From Kiritimatiellaeota bacterium B1221 (GTDB taxonomy: Bacteria; Verrucomicrobiota; Kiritimatiellia; SS1-B-03-39; UBA6053), in contig JARHXX010000039.1 of the NCBI GenBank assembly GCA_029269125.1, positions 1-33,857 of the forward strand: a DNA stretch of 33,857 nt, given 5' to 3'. Below the pieces are notes generated by a model, which did not search any database, was not told the DNA's origin, and was given only the letters and a program-made list of their open reading frames with translations. Position 1 is the first letter of the stretch; each line of letters opens with the position of its first letter. The translations under genes and the position numbers were made by a program. Positions 7,581 through 15,359 of the stretch are shown in pieces.

Positions 7581-10358
7581 TCAGTTCATGGTTACAGGAG
7601 GTCGTTCTGCACTGTGACGATTCAAAATCCACCAAACCGGCGACGCTGAAACGCAAAGACATAACAAGATAAAAAATCCAATGCCGCTGAACAGTTGCGG
7701 CCAGGGCATCACCAGACCGATGGGTAATCCCCCAAAGGACATCGAAGCCCGGGTGAGACCGGTAAAAGTCCAGCCAATGCAAATGCCGCTCAACAGACTG
7801 AGCGCAATCCCGTTTCCCCCGGTGAGCAAGGCCTCGGAAATCAGCAGGCGCCCCAGTTGCGCCCGGCTCATTCCCACCGCCCGCATCACCTGAATTTCAC
7901 GCGCAAATTTTTCTGCAGCGCCGGTAAGCAGGGTCACCATGCCAAACGATAAAATGATCATCGAATAAAAGGGTACCCGCGCCATGTCGCCGATGATATT
8001 CGCCCCGTGGGAAATCGTCCCTTCCGCAATTTCATCCCGGTGATGTACCCGCACGGTATGTGTCTGACTTTCCCCAATCACATCTCGAATTTCTTTCTCT
8101 AAAACTTGCCCCGCCTCCAGGGGATGCATGCGGGCCAATTCCGATCCGTAGTTCAACCACACATAAAAACTTTTATCCTGATTTCGGGTGAGCTTCCGGG
8201 CAAATTTTTCGCTCACAAACACCGGACCACTGGTGCCGGATCGGAAACCGTTCCGTCCCCGTAAATGCGCACGTGAGGTCACCAGATGCCAGTTGAGGTC
8301 CACCACCCCGGTGATTTGCAATCGCACCGCTTCCGGAGCTTTCCCGCCTCTTCTGAAAGGCCGCCCTCCACCCGGCAGAAAACTGATTTCATCCCCAACC
8401 GTTAATCCGCTCTGCCGGGAAAACATTGCGGTGATCACACAGCCCTCTTCCGAAACCATCGTGGGTACCGCCTCTGCCGCGCTCCCCTTCAGAAATTCAA
8501 ACGAGGCCAAAGGATTTTCACCTCCAAATGCCGCCTCCGGATCCACCCCGAAAAGCAGCAGATTGTCTTTACCGCGCGCCACATCACTTCCGGTCGTCTC
8601 CCGAACCGCATCCAAAACATCCGCACCCAATTTGAACTGGGACACTTCAATCGGAAGCACTTTCCCGTCTGCCACCCCATCCACGGTTCGTATTTTTTCA
8701 ACATCCGAATTCGAAATGCCACCGGGAAGAAAATCCACAATCACATCCGGGAAGGTGGCACTGGGAATAAACGGCGCGGTCAAGGTCGCCCCCCAAATAT
8801 GAATCGCGGTGTACATGCCCAGGCCCACCGCCAGGGTCACCGTCATCCCCGCATGAAAGGAATTGTGCCGCATCATGCGTCCCTTCAACAACCGACCGTT
8901 TAATCTAAAAAGCACAGCCAGAATAGGAGAGAGCACCGTCTCCACCGCCACCATCAATGCCGGGAGACTCAACCACAATCCCAGCAGGTGCAGCGGAATT
9001 CCCACCGCGACCAACAACAAATATACCATTTTCGAACTGAGGGGTAAGGGCAGCACCAAAATCAACATCGGAAAAAGCAACGCAATCCCGATCAAGGTCC
9101 GCGCAACCGAGAGAGATCCGTCATCCAGCCGTGGCACAGAAAAGGCATCCAGCGGATGAACCCGGAAGGTGCGGAGAATGGGCCAGCCCAAAGAGAGAAG
9201 GGAAAGCAACATCACAAACCCGAGAGAAATGACCGGAGTAATCCATCCTGTGTCCGCACCTTCCGGAAAAAGTTCAGGGCTGGTGCGCGTAAAAACCTCC
9301 AAGGCCAATCGACCCCCGACGAAACCCAACGCCCAACCGATAAAGGCCAAAAGAAATCCTTCCCCCGCCACCAGGCAGGCCACCTGCCCTTTGGTCGCTC
9401 CCGCGCAACGCAGACGGGAGAGAATTAACAAACGTCGCTCCCATCCCATATTCAACGCATTTACCAACATGCACAATGCCGTTAACACCGACAGCGTGAG
9501 CATCAGCGGAAGCGATCGCCGAAAATTGCGTAAGCCATCTCCCACCACCGCTTCTTCCAAAAGCGCCCGGTTCACCAGACAACTTTTCCAGGGGGCGTAA
9601 TCATGCTGTTCCAATAAGGTCTGCATATTTTTTTCAGCCATCCGGCCGGAGGTTTGACACAACAAAATGTCGGTGAGCTCTCCTCTGCCATCTTCATCCC
9701 GCAATTGATTCCAACCCGCACGGTTCACAAAAAATGTCGGAAAACCGGACACCACTTCCCGGAGATCCAGATACCCCACAAAGGTAACATTCACCGCCCG
9801 GCCGCCACTAATGACCGGCATGGTGGTTCCCAGTTCCGGCAAATCAAATCCGCGGGGGGTAAAGGCGGAGCGGCTCAAAACCGCCTCCACGTTTTTTGCA
9901 TCCGGATCCGGCCAGCGGCCGATCAGTTCCGCATCGGGAAAGGGAGACACCCCATCGCTTTCCACCGCCGCCGCGCGAATAGGAGGCCCCTGCAACGGCC
10001 GGCCTTCAGGACGGAAATCCAGGGTCACTGCCAGGGTCGTATACAACCTCGCTTCGTCCACTCCATCGACGGCGCTCATGTTTTGAGCAAATCCTTCCGG
10101 AAAACGCAGTGGGGGTTTGGGTCCCCCCGCGGACACACCCCCACCCCGGCCAAATGAAGTCCCGGCTTTCACCGGAGATACCCAATGGGAATACGGACCC
10201 GACATCCGCTCCACCCTGTTTCGGGTCTGCGCCATCGAAGTGGTAAGAAATCCGATCGACCACACCAGCAAACCTGTGGAAGCCACCACCCCAATCACCG
10301 CGGTGAAGGTGCGCAACCGGTCCGCCTTCATTCCTTTCCAAACCAACTTCCCGATCAT
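7581..10358 (-). CDS. ABC transporter permease with two FtsX-like domains
   Basis: A 925-aa inner-membrane permease. It opens with a transmembrane helix (about 17-40), then a large periplasmic domain to about 280, and a first FtsX core (LMLTLSVLTALCMLVNALNM, then RLRCAGATKGQV). A central hydrophobic stretch, a second periplasmic domain and a C-terminal FtsX core (SFGMVTLLTGAAEKFAREIQ, then MRAVGMSRAQLGRLL) follow. This is the duplicated FtsX architecture seen in large permeases of the LolCE/MacB superfamily. Such proteins move lipoproteins, peptides or lipophilic compounds, or transmit mechanical force across the envelope, rather than importing solutes. Its start overlaps the ATPase stop by 4 bp (ATGA), and the TonB receptor starts 4 bp after its stop, so one transport unit is likely. 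Confidence 0.9.
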   Translation of the reverse strand: MIGKLVWKGMKADRLRTFTAVIGVVASTGLLVWSIGFLTTSMAQTRNRVERMSGPYSHWVSPVKAGTSFGRGGGVSAGGPKPPLRFPEGFAQNMSAVDGVDEARLYTTLAVTLDFRPEGRPLQGPPIRAAAVESDGVSPFPDAELIGRWPDPDAKNVEAVLSRSAFTPRGFDLPELGTTMPVISGGRAVNVTFVGYLDLREVVSGFPTFFVNRAGWNQLRDEDGRGELTDILLCQTSGRMAEKNMQTLLEQHDYAPWKSCLVNRALLEEAVVGDGLRNFRRSLPLMLTLSVLTALCMLVNALNMGWERRLLILSRLRCAGATKGQVACLVAGEGFLLAFIGWALGFVGGRLALEVFTRTSPELFPEGADTGWITPVISLGFVMLLSLLSLGWPILRTFRVHPLDAFSVPRLDDGSLSVARTLIGIALLFPMLILVLPLPLSSKMVYLLLVAVGIPLHLLGLWLSLPALMVAVETVLSPILAVLFRLNGRLLKGRMMRHNSFHAGMTVTLAVGLGMYTAIHIWGATLTAPFIPSATFPDVIVDFLPGGISNSDVEKIRTVDGVADGKVLPIEVSQFKLGADVLDAVRETTGSDVARGKDNLLLFGVDPEAAFGGENPLASFEFLKGSAAEAVPTMVSEEGCVITAMFSRQSGLTVGDEISFLPGGGRPFRRGGKAPEAVRLQITGVVDLNWHLVTSRAHLRGRNGFRSGTSGPVFVSEKFARKLTRNQDKSFYVWLNYGSELARMHPLEAGQVLEKEIRDVIGESQTHTVRVHHRDEIAEGTISHGANIIGDMARVPFYSMIILSFGMVTLLTGAAEKFAREIQVMRAVGMSRAQLGRLLISEALLTGGNGIALSLLSGICIGWTFTGLTRASMSFGGLPIGLVMPWPQLFSGIGFFILLCLCVSASPVWWILNRHSAERPPVTMN

Positions 10359-11098
10359 CGGGCGCTCTCCGAAACCGGGGCATGCCCCATCATTTCCAAA
10401 TAGGTTTTCGATACAAAATCCGCACTGTGCTGAGTTTCAAAATGCTCCAGCAGGCGGCCATCCCGAAGCAAATGCAAACGGTCCGACACCGCCGCCACCC
10501 GCGGATCATGCGTCACCATCAAAATGGTGCAGTTCTGATCCTTGTTTAATTCGGAAAGCAAGCGACACAGCGCTTCCCCCGCAACTGAGTCCAAATTCCC
10601 CGTCGGCTCATCCGCCAAAATGATGGCCGGACGAATGTACAGCGCCCGCGCAATCGCCACCCGTTGACGTTCTCCGCCACTGAGTTGATCCGGAGACTTT
10701 TTGCGCAAAGAGAAAATCCCCAAACGATCCAACAGCAGTTCCAACTCAGCCACATCGACCCTGCGTCCATCCAACTGAATCGGCAGCATTACATTTTCCT
10801 CCACACTCAACGCAGGGATTAAATTGAAATCCTGAAACACCAATCCGATGCGTCGGCGGCGGAACTGACTTAACGTCCGGTCTTTCATTTCATGCAGAGA
10901 CGCGCCATCCACCTGCACCTCCCCCGCATCAGGACTCATCAACCCTGAAAGAATATGTAACAGAGTGCTTTTCCCGGATCCGCTGGCGCCCATCACACAT
11001 TCAAACGATCCTTTCGTGATCGTGAGATCCACGCCGTTGAGAACCTGGCCTTGGCCAGCATAGGATTTAGAAAGTTGAGAAGCAGAAACAAGCGTCAT
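10355..11098 (-). CDS. MacB/LolD-type ABC transporter ATP-binding protein
   Basis: The 247-aa nucleotide-binding subunit for the downstream FtsX permease. All motifs are intact: Walker A GASGSGKST (about 37-45), Q-loop VFQDFNLIP, signature LSGGERQRVAIARAL, Walker B IILADEPTGNLD and H-loop MVTHD. The 'LADEPTGNLDS' form is typical of the LolD/MacB/FtsE class. I chose ATG 11098 rather than a GTG at 11140, because the longer form would place the start inside a palindromic promoter element and adds 14 atypical residues. First gene of the minus-strand operon that continues to the toroid gene. The stop overlaps the permease start. Confidence 0.93.
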   Translation of the reverse strand: MTLVSASQLSKSYAGQGQVLNGVDLTITKGSFECVMGASGSGKSTLLHILSGLMSPDAGEVQVDGASLHEMKDRTLSQFRRRRIGLVFQDFNLIPALSVEENVMLPIQLDGRRVDVAELELLLDRLGIFSLRKKSPDQLSGGERQRVAIARALYIRPAIILADEPTGNLDSVAGEALCRLLSELNKDQNCTILMVTHDPRVAAVSDRLHLLRDGRLLEHFETQHSADFVSKTYLEMMGHAPVSESAR

Positions 11099-11099
11099 A

Positions 11100-11166
11100 C
11101 GTATACAAGGGGCAAGAGTTACAGGATGTGCAGACCGCACATTTTCAAATGGTAATCTTGTATACG
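11100..11166 (-). promoter_or_regulatory. Promoter/operator region of the ABC-TonB receptor operon with nested inverted repeats
   Basis: Two exact 10-bp arms, CGTATACAAG at 11100-11109 and CTTGTATACG at 11157-11166, form an inverted repeat with 47 bp between them; each arm also contains the palindrome GTATAC. Between them lies a second perfect dyad, ATGTGC-GGTCT-GCACAT (11126-11142), directly downstream on the minus strand of a TTGAAA -35-like hexamer (11143-11148). A weak -10 (TGTAAC, 11118-11123) follows with a 19-bp spacer. The arrangement suggests repressor control of the operon, but no regulator gene lies next to it. The promoter assignment is inferred; the repeats are seen directly. Confidence 0.55.
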
Positions 11167-11205
11167 CAACCTCCTCAGAGAAGGTTCACAGGGATATGAA
11201 AATTT

Positions 11206-12747
11206 TTATTTTCTTCGGGTCACCCGGCCATTCTTCAAATTCAGAAAGCGGGTAATACAGCTGGGAAGGTTTTCTTTTTGATGGGTCACAAATATGAGCG
11301 CACAGCCACTGGCCCTCACCACCTCATCAATTAATACGATGAGATGATCCCGATGTTGATCGCTTAATCCCATGCAGGGTTCATCCAGAATCAATAAATC
11401 AATGGGCAGCACCAAGGCCCGTGCAATCAAAACCAGACGTTGCTCTTCCACTGCCAACGCGGAAAAATTCTCCTGCGCACGGTCTTCCAGACCCAGACAT
11501 TTCAGCCAGTCCAGGGCGATTCCGCGCCGCACTTTTCCGCAGGGTTCAAACAATTGCAGGGTGTCAAAAAATCCGGTGCAGACCGTGTCCAGTACATTCA
11601 CCTCTTCATGAAAATAGAGTTGCTGCTCGGGAGAAACCGACCCGATCCGTTTTTTCACCTGCCAAATCGAATGCCCCGGACCCAAAGGTTTTCCGAAAAG
11701 TTTGATCTCATTGGCATAAGCCATCGGATTGTCCGCCTGAATCAAACTCAGCAAAGTCGACTTTCCCGCACCGTTGGGGCCGGACAAGGCCCAACACTCT
11801 CCCGGCTTAATCGTCCAAGAAATATTCTGCAGAATTTTTGTATCGCCATATTGCACATTCACCCCGTTCATTTCCACAACGGCCGAAGACATTTTGCGGG
11901 GACGCAGGCGAGAGACCCAACTCCCGGGCAACTGAACCTTTGGTAAAGAATCTTTCTGCGGCGCATGACTTTTAAATTTCTTTTTCGGACCTGCTCCAAT
12001 CAACCGCCCCTGATCCACATTTGCAATATGGGTCACGCACGTCGGCAATACGCTCGCTTCCGTTGCGAGGAACATCAGATGAAGACCTTTTTCCCGAAGC
12101 AGCTTAAAAATCCGTGATAGCTCTTTTCGATAGTTCACATCCAGCCCTTCAAAAGGATGTTCCCATATCACCAGCATCGGATCGGTTAACAGTGCTTTGG
12201 CCAAAAATACTTTGCGACGCTCCCCGTTCGAGATCACATTCAACTCCCGTGAAAACAAATTCCCGATCCCCAGCAGGTTTAAGATTTCAGATTGGAAAGC
12301 CTCAAATTCCCGCTGCCGCCGGGGGGAAACCTCATCTAAGGAATACAGATCAAAAACCGCCATTTGCGACAGAAAATCCGACACCAAAAAAGAGTCCTCC
12401 TGCAAATTCTGATTCCAGCGCAACTGCGCAAAAGCTTCTTCCCCACCCATTTCATGCTGAAGGTCAGAAAAGAACACATGCGCAATCCCGCTTTCCGGAC
12501 AGGCGTCAAACTGCGGATCCAGCGCTTCGTAGCCATACAGCAACTCCCCCTTCACCGGCGGCAATTCTCCGCACAATCCCCGGATCAGTTCATTGCGGCC
12601 CGAATTCGCCTCTCCCACGACACCCCAACACGCTCCCGAATTTATCTGCCAGGTTGTGTCTGGCAGAACCAAACAATCCCCCGCACGAAAAGTCGTCTGC
12701 TGCAGATCAATCAAGTTCCCGGAAAAACGCGCAGCCCGAAAGCGCAT
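11206..12747 (-). CDS. ModF-like twin ABC ATPase (no transmembrane part), asymmetric sites
   Basis: A 513-aa soluble protein with two ABC domains in tandem and no membrane segment, the architecture of ModF/PhrA-type proteins. Domain 1 (about 15-250) has an altered Walker A (GEANSGRNE, 45-53), an altered Walker B (MLVIWEHPFEGLD) and no H-loop histidine (FLATEAS), but a good signature (ISNGERRK, 172-179). Domain 2 (about 288-513) has a canonical Walker A (GPNGAGKST), Walker B (LLILDEP) and H-loop (FVTHQ), but a degenerate signature (SALAVEEQR). Together this fits one working and one dead ATP site in the dimer. The start codon abuts the stop of the YhdH gene (TAAATG), so it is co-transcribed with it. 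Role unknown; ModF itself has only loose molybdate links. Confidence 0.85.
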   Translation of the reverse strand: MRFRAARFSGNLIDLQQTTFRAGDCLVLPDTTWQINSGACWGVVGEANSGRNELIRGLCGELPPVKGELLYGYEALDPQFDACPESGIAHVFFSDLQHEMGGEEAFAQLRWNQNLQEDSFLVSDFLSQMAVFDLYSLDEVSPRRQREFEAFQSEILNLLGIGNLFSRELNVISNGERRKVFLAKALLTDPMLVIWEHPFEGLDVNYRKELSRIFKLLREKGLHLMFLATEASVLPTCVTHIANVDQGRLIGAGPKKKFKSHAPQKDSLPKVQLPGSWVSRLRPRKMSSAVVEMNGVNVQYGDTKILQNISWTIKPGECWALSGPNGAGKSTLLSLIQADNPMAYANEIKLFGKPLGPGHSIWQVKKRIGSVSPEQQLYFHEEVNVLDTVCTGFFDTLQLFEPCGKVRRGIALDWLKCLGLEDRAQENFSALAVEEQRLVLIARALVLPIDLLILDEPCMGLSDQHRDHLIVLIDEVVRASGCALIFVTHQKENLPSCITRFLNLKNGRVTRRK

Positions 12748-13728
12748 TTAGATCTTCACCACGGTTCGACCGCGGGTGGACCCCTTCACCATGTTGCTTA
12801 AGGCTTCCGGCGTTTCTTCCAAAGAAATTTCCCGGCACAACGCCTCCAACTTTTCAGACTTCCAGTCCGTGGCCAACTTTTGCCACAGTTCTTTTTTCTG
12901 ATCTATAGGACATTCGGCAGAATCAATCCCGATCAGACTCAGTCCGCGCAAAATGAAAGGAAAGACATTGGTTTTTAATTCAATACCGGTGATCATGCCG
13001 CAGAAGGTGATCACGCCCCGGTGCATCATCGAGCGGGTCAGCACTTCCAGAGTGGGCCCACCCACCGTTTCCACCGCCCCGGCCCAGCGGCCTTTGAGCA
13101 TGGGTTTCCCGGAGTCTTCGGTCAACTCCTCGGCGGGAATAATCCGTTTGGCACCCAGTTCAATCAACCACGCCGCTTTCTGCGGATCACGGCTGGCCGC
13201 CACCACTTCGAATCCCGCAGCCGCCAGCAACGCCACCGCCACCGATCCGACCCCGCCGGTGGCACCGGTGACCAGCACTTCCCCGTTGTCCGGGGTCACA
13301 CCGTTTAGCAACATCCGCTCCACAGATTGCGCAGCCGTAAATCCCGCCGTTCCCAAAATCATGCACTCACGTAAACTGAGTCCTTCCGGTTTGGGAATCA
13401 CCCATTCAGAGGGCACCCGAATATATTCGCCCAAGCCGCCCGATGTGTTCATTCCCAAATCAAACCCCACCACAATCACTTCCGTGCCTTTGGGCAGATT
13501 CGGAGATTCCTCAATGATGCCCGCCGCATCCACCCCCGGGGTATGCGGATAGTTACGGGTAATTCCTTTGTTACCCGAGAAGCTCAACGCATCTTTATAA
13601 TTCAGGGAGGACCATTGCACCTTAATCAAGGTGTCGTGATCCGGCAAATCGGACAAAGCCCGCTCGCTGATCTGCTGGTTAAAAGTTTTCGGGGCTGTTT
13701 CGGTAACGACAAGGGCTTTAAAGTTCAT
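12748..13728 (-). CDS. YhdH/YhfP (AcuI)-family NADPH quinone/acrylyl-CoA oxidoreductase
   Basis: A 326-aa zinc-independent medium-chain dehydrogenase/reductase. Family features are WSSLNYKDALSFSG, the HTPGVDAAG block, EVIVVGFDLGMNTSGGLGEY, and the nucleotide-binding motif TGATGGVGSVAVALLAAAG with a following basic residue (ASRDPQKAA) that suits NADPH. It ends GRTVVKI, as the family does. Members reduce acrylyl-CoA or quinone-like enones; AcuI works in DMSP-derived acrylate detoxification, but nothing else for that pathway is in the window. ATG 13728 is preferred over the GTG at 13743 because family members start MxFKALVV and a GGCGG sits just upstream. Followed directly by the ModF-like gene. 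The lipoprotein hydrolase ends 52 bp upstream on the same strand, so a three-gene operon is plausible. Confidence 0.92.
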   Translation of the reverse strand: MNFKALVVTETAPKTFNQQISERALSDLPDHDTLIKVQWSSLNYKDALSFSGNKGITRNYPHTPGVDAAGIIEESPNLPKGTEVIVVGFDLGMNTSGGLGEYIRVPSEWVIPKPEGLSLRECMILGTAGFTAAQSVERMLLNGVTPDNGEVLVTGATGGVGSVAVALLAAAGFEVVAASRDPQKAAWLIELGAKRIIPAEELTEDSGKPMLKGRWAGAVETVGGPTLEVLTRSMMHRGVITFCGMITGIELKTNVFPFILRGLSLIGIDSAECPIDQKKELWQKLATDWKSEKLEALCREISLEETPEALSNMVKGSTRGRTVVKI

Positions 13729-13780
13729 GTACCGCCAATACACCCTATCCTATAGATTGGAAATAAAAATCTTGGAAAAC

Positions 13781-14596
13781 TCAGAGCTGATCTTTCACAA
13801 AGCCAATGCCTCGCCGCATAGAGGGGCCATCAAAAAGAAAGGTCAACAAATGGCCAAACAACATCCGGGTATCCAATTCCACCTCCACCCCCGCTTCTTG
13901 TAACGCCGCCTGCATCTCCAAAGCATTTTTCCGCTCCACCAACAAATCCAGACGCCCATGGTAAAGGAAAACCGGCGGATGCGCAGGGGTCACGTGCACA
14001 ATCGGGGATGCCTCGCGATATCGCTCGGGAAATTCGGAGGGAGGCCCGCCCATCAGGTCTTTAATATATGGACTGTCCGGATAACGCCGCAGATCCGTGG
14101 GCGCGCCCCCCGCAATCACCGCTTTTATCCGGGGCAGATCCCCGTCCCTGACTTCTGCCGACAACAACGCCAAATGCGCCCCCGCCGAATAGCCCACCGT
14201 GATCATTTGATCCACATCCAAACCGTAAACCTCCGACTGCGCCACCAAATACCGCATCGCCGCATGCACATCATGTAACTGCGCGGGATGACGGTGTTCC
14301 GGGGCGAGGCGGTAATTGATATTAAACGCCGCAATCTGGTTCGCAGCCAGCCGCTTCGAAATTTTTTCCATATCCGATCGATCCCGGCTGTTCCATCCGC
14401 CGCCATGAATCACCACCGCCACCGGCCAGGGTCCCTCCCCCTCCGGAAGATAGAGGTCAGCCTGCTGGCGTTCACCTCCTCCGGAAACGTAGGAGATATT
14501 GTTTACTTGTTTCATGGAATGTTGCGCATGCATACAACCGGTAAAAAGGAAGGAGAAGATGAAGAAGATAAAAGTCAGAACCGACATATAAACCAT
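13781..14596 (-). CDS. Lipoprotein alpha/beta-hydrolase (BD-FAE / carboxylesterase-like)
   Basis: A 271-aa esterase/lipase-type alpha/beta-hydrolase. The hydrophobic N-terminus ends in FLFTGC (Cys21), a probable lipoprotein signal, so it is likely membrane-anchored outside the cytoplasm. The oxyanion motif HGGGW (64-68), nucleophile motif GYSAG (Ser137), acid Asp217 (GRLDLLV) and base His249 (LFGHLL) make a complete catalytic triad. The sequence resembles kynurenine-formamidase/BD-FAE-like carboxylesterases, which deacylate small esters or hemicellulose. It is divergent from the amidotransferase-sulfatase pair, with a CRP-type palindrome in the 75-bp gap. ATG 14596 has a GAGA-type ribosome site; ATG at 14587 is an alternative. 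Substrate unknown. Confidence 0.88.
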   Translation of the reverse strand: MVYMSVLTFIFFIFSFLFTGCMHAQHSMKQVNNISYVSGGGERQQADLYLPEGEGPWPVAVVIHGGGWNSRDRSDMEKISKRLAANQIAAFNINYRLAPEHRHPAQLHDVHAAMRYLVAQSEVYGLDVDQMITVGYSAGAHLALLSAEVRDGDLPRIKAVIAGGAPTDLRRYPDSPYIKDLMGGPPSEFPERYREASPIVHVTPAHPPVFLYHGRLDLLVERKNALEMQAALQEAGVEVELDTRMLFGHLLTFLFDGPSMRRGIGFVKDQL

Positions 14597-14645
14597 TCAG
14601 TCTCATGCTTACATTCCTTACAATCAATTCTCAGGCTTGTCATTC

Positions 14646-14661
14646 TGTGATAAATATCACA
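14646..14661. promoter_or_regulatory. CRP/FNR-superfamily operator in a divergent promoter
   Basis: The 16-mer TGTGATAAATATCACA is a perfect palindrome and exactly fits the E. coli CRP consensus TGTGA-N6-TCACA. It lies in the 75-bp gap between the divergent hydrolase and amidotransferase genes. Its centre is 18 nt before the amidotransferase ATG (a repressing position) and about 57 nt before the hydrolase ATG (compatible with activation). Recognition by a Crp-family regulator is inferred; none is encoded in the window. Confidence 0.6.
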
Positions 14662-14671
14662 TGGAATTATC

Positions 14672-15358
14672 ATGAAAGCCCATATCTTCCAACACGTTCC
14701 CTTCGAGGGCCCCGGGAGCATTGGCTCCTGGCTCAAATCCCAGAATGCCCACATAACGACCACCCGTTTTTACCGGGGAGAGTTTCCTCCGGATATTGAT
14801 GAAATCGATTTGCTCATCGTTATGGGCGGCCCCATGAGTGTAAATGATACCGACAACTATCCCTGGCTGGAACTCGAGAAAATTTTCATTTCCGCGGCCA
14901 TCAACGCCGGCAAAGCCGTATTAGGCATTTGCCTGGGAGCCCAACTCATCGCTTCCGCCACCGGCGCCAAAGTCTACAAGAATCCCACCACCGAAATTGG
15001 TTGGTTTCCGATCACCGGAACCAACCACATTACAACTTTCCGATTCCCCGAAACCCTCACCGTTTTTCACTGGCACGGTGAAACCTTTGATTTTCCGACA
15101 GATGCAACCCTCCTCGCCTCCTCACCCGACTGCCAAAACCAGGCTTTTCAACTCAACGGAAAAAAAGTGGTTGGCCTCCAGTTTCATCTCGAGACCACCC
15201 CCGAATCTCTCCAGTCCATCATTCAACATTGCCAGGATGAAATTATCGATGGACCCAAAATCATGTCAGAAACCGAGATGAAAAACCAGGCCCCTGATCA
15301 CCTGCAGGTCATCAATCAGCAAATGGCTGACCTCCTCACCTTCTTAACCACCTCCTAA
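14672..15358 (+). CDS. Class-I glutamine amidotransferase-like protein (GMP-synthase GATase fold)
   Basis: A 228-aa stand-alone type-1 glutamine amidotransferase domain. The triad is visible: Cys87 in GICLGAQ, His172 and Glu174 in LQFHLE; the MGGPMSV oxyanion strand is also present. Members of this group hydrolyse glutamine, gamma-glutamyl amides or related compounds, or transfer amide nitrogen to an unknown partner. No synthetase partner domain is encoded nearby. No signal peptide, so cytoplasmic. The gene ends at TAA 15356-15358 and the sulfatase ATG follows one base later, so the two are translated from one message. There is little ribosome site upstream, and a CRP-type palindrome overlaps the expected 5' end. 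Confidence 0.88.
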   Translation: MKAHIFQHVPFEGPGSIGSWLKSQNAHITTTRFYRGEFPPDIDEIDLLIVMGGPMSVNDTDNYPWLELEKIFISAAINAGKAVLGICLGAQLIASATGAKVYKNPTTEIGWFPITGTNHITTFRFPETLTVFHWHGETFDFPTDATLLASSPDCQNQAFQLNGKKVVGLQFHLETTPESLQSIIQHCQDEIIDGPKIMSETEMKNQAPDHLQVINQQMADLLTFLTTS

Positions 15359-15359
15359 A

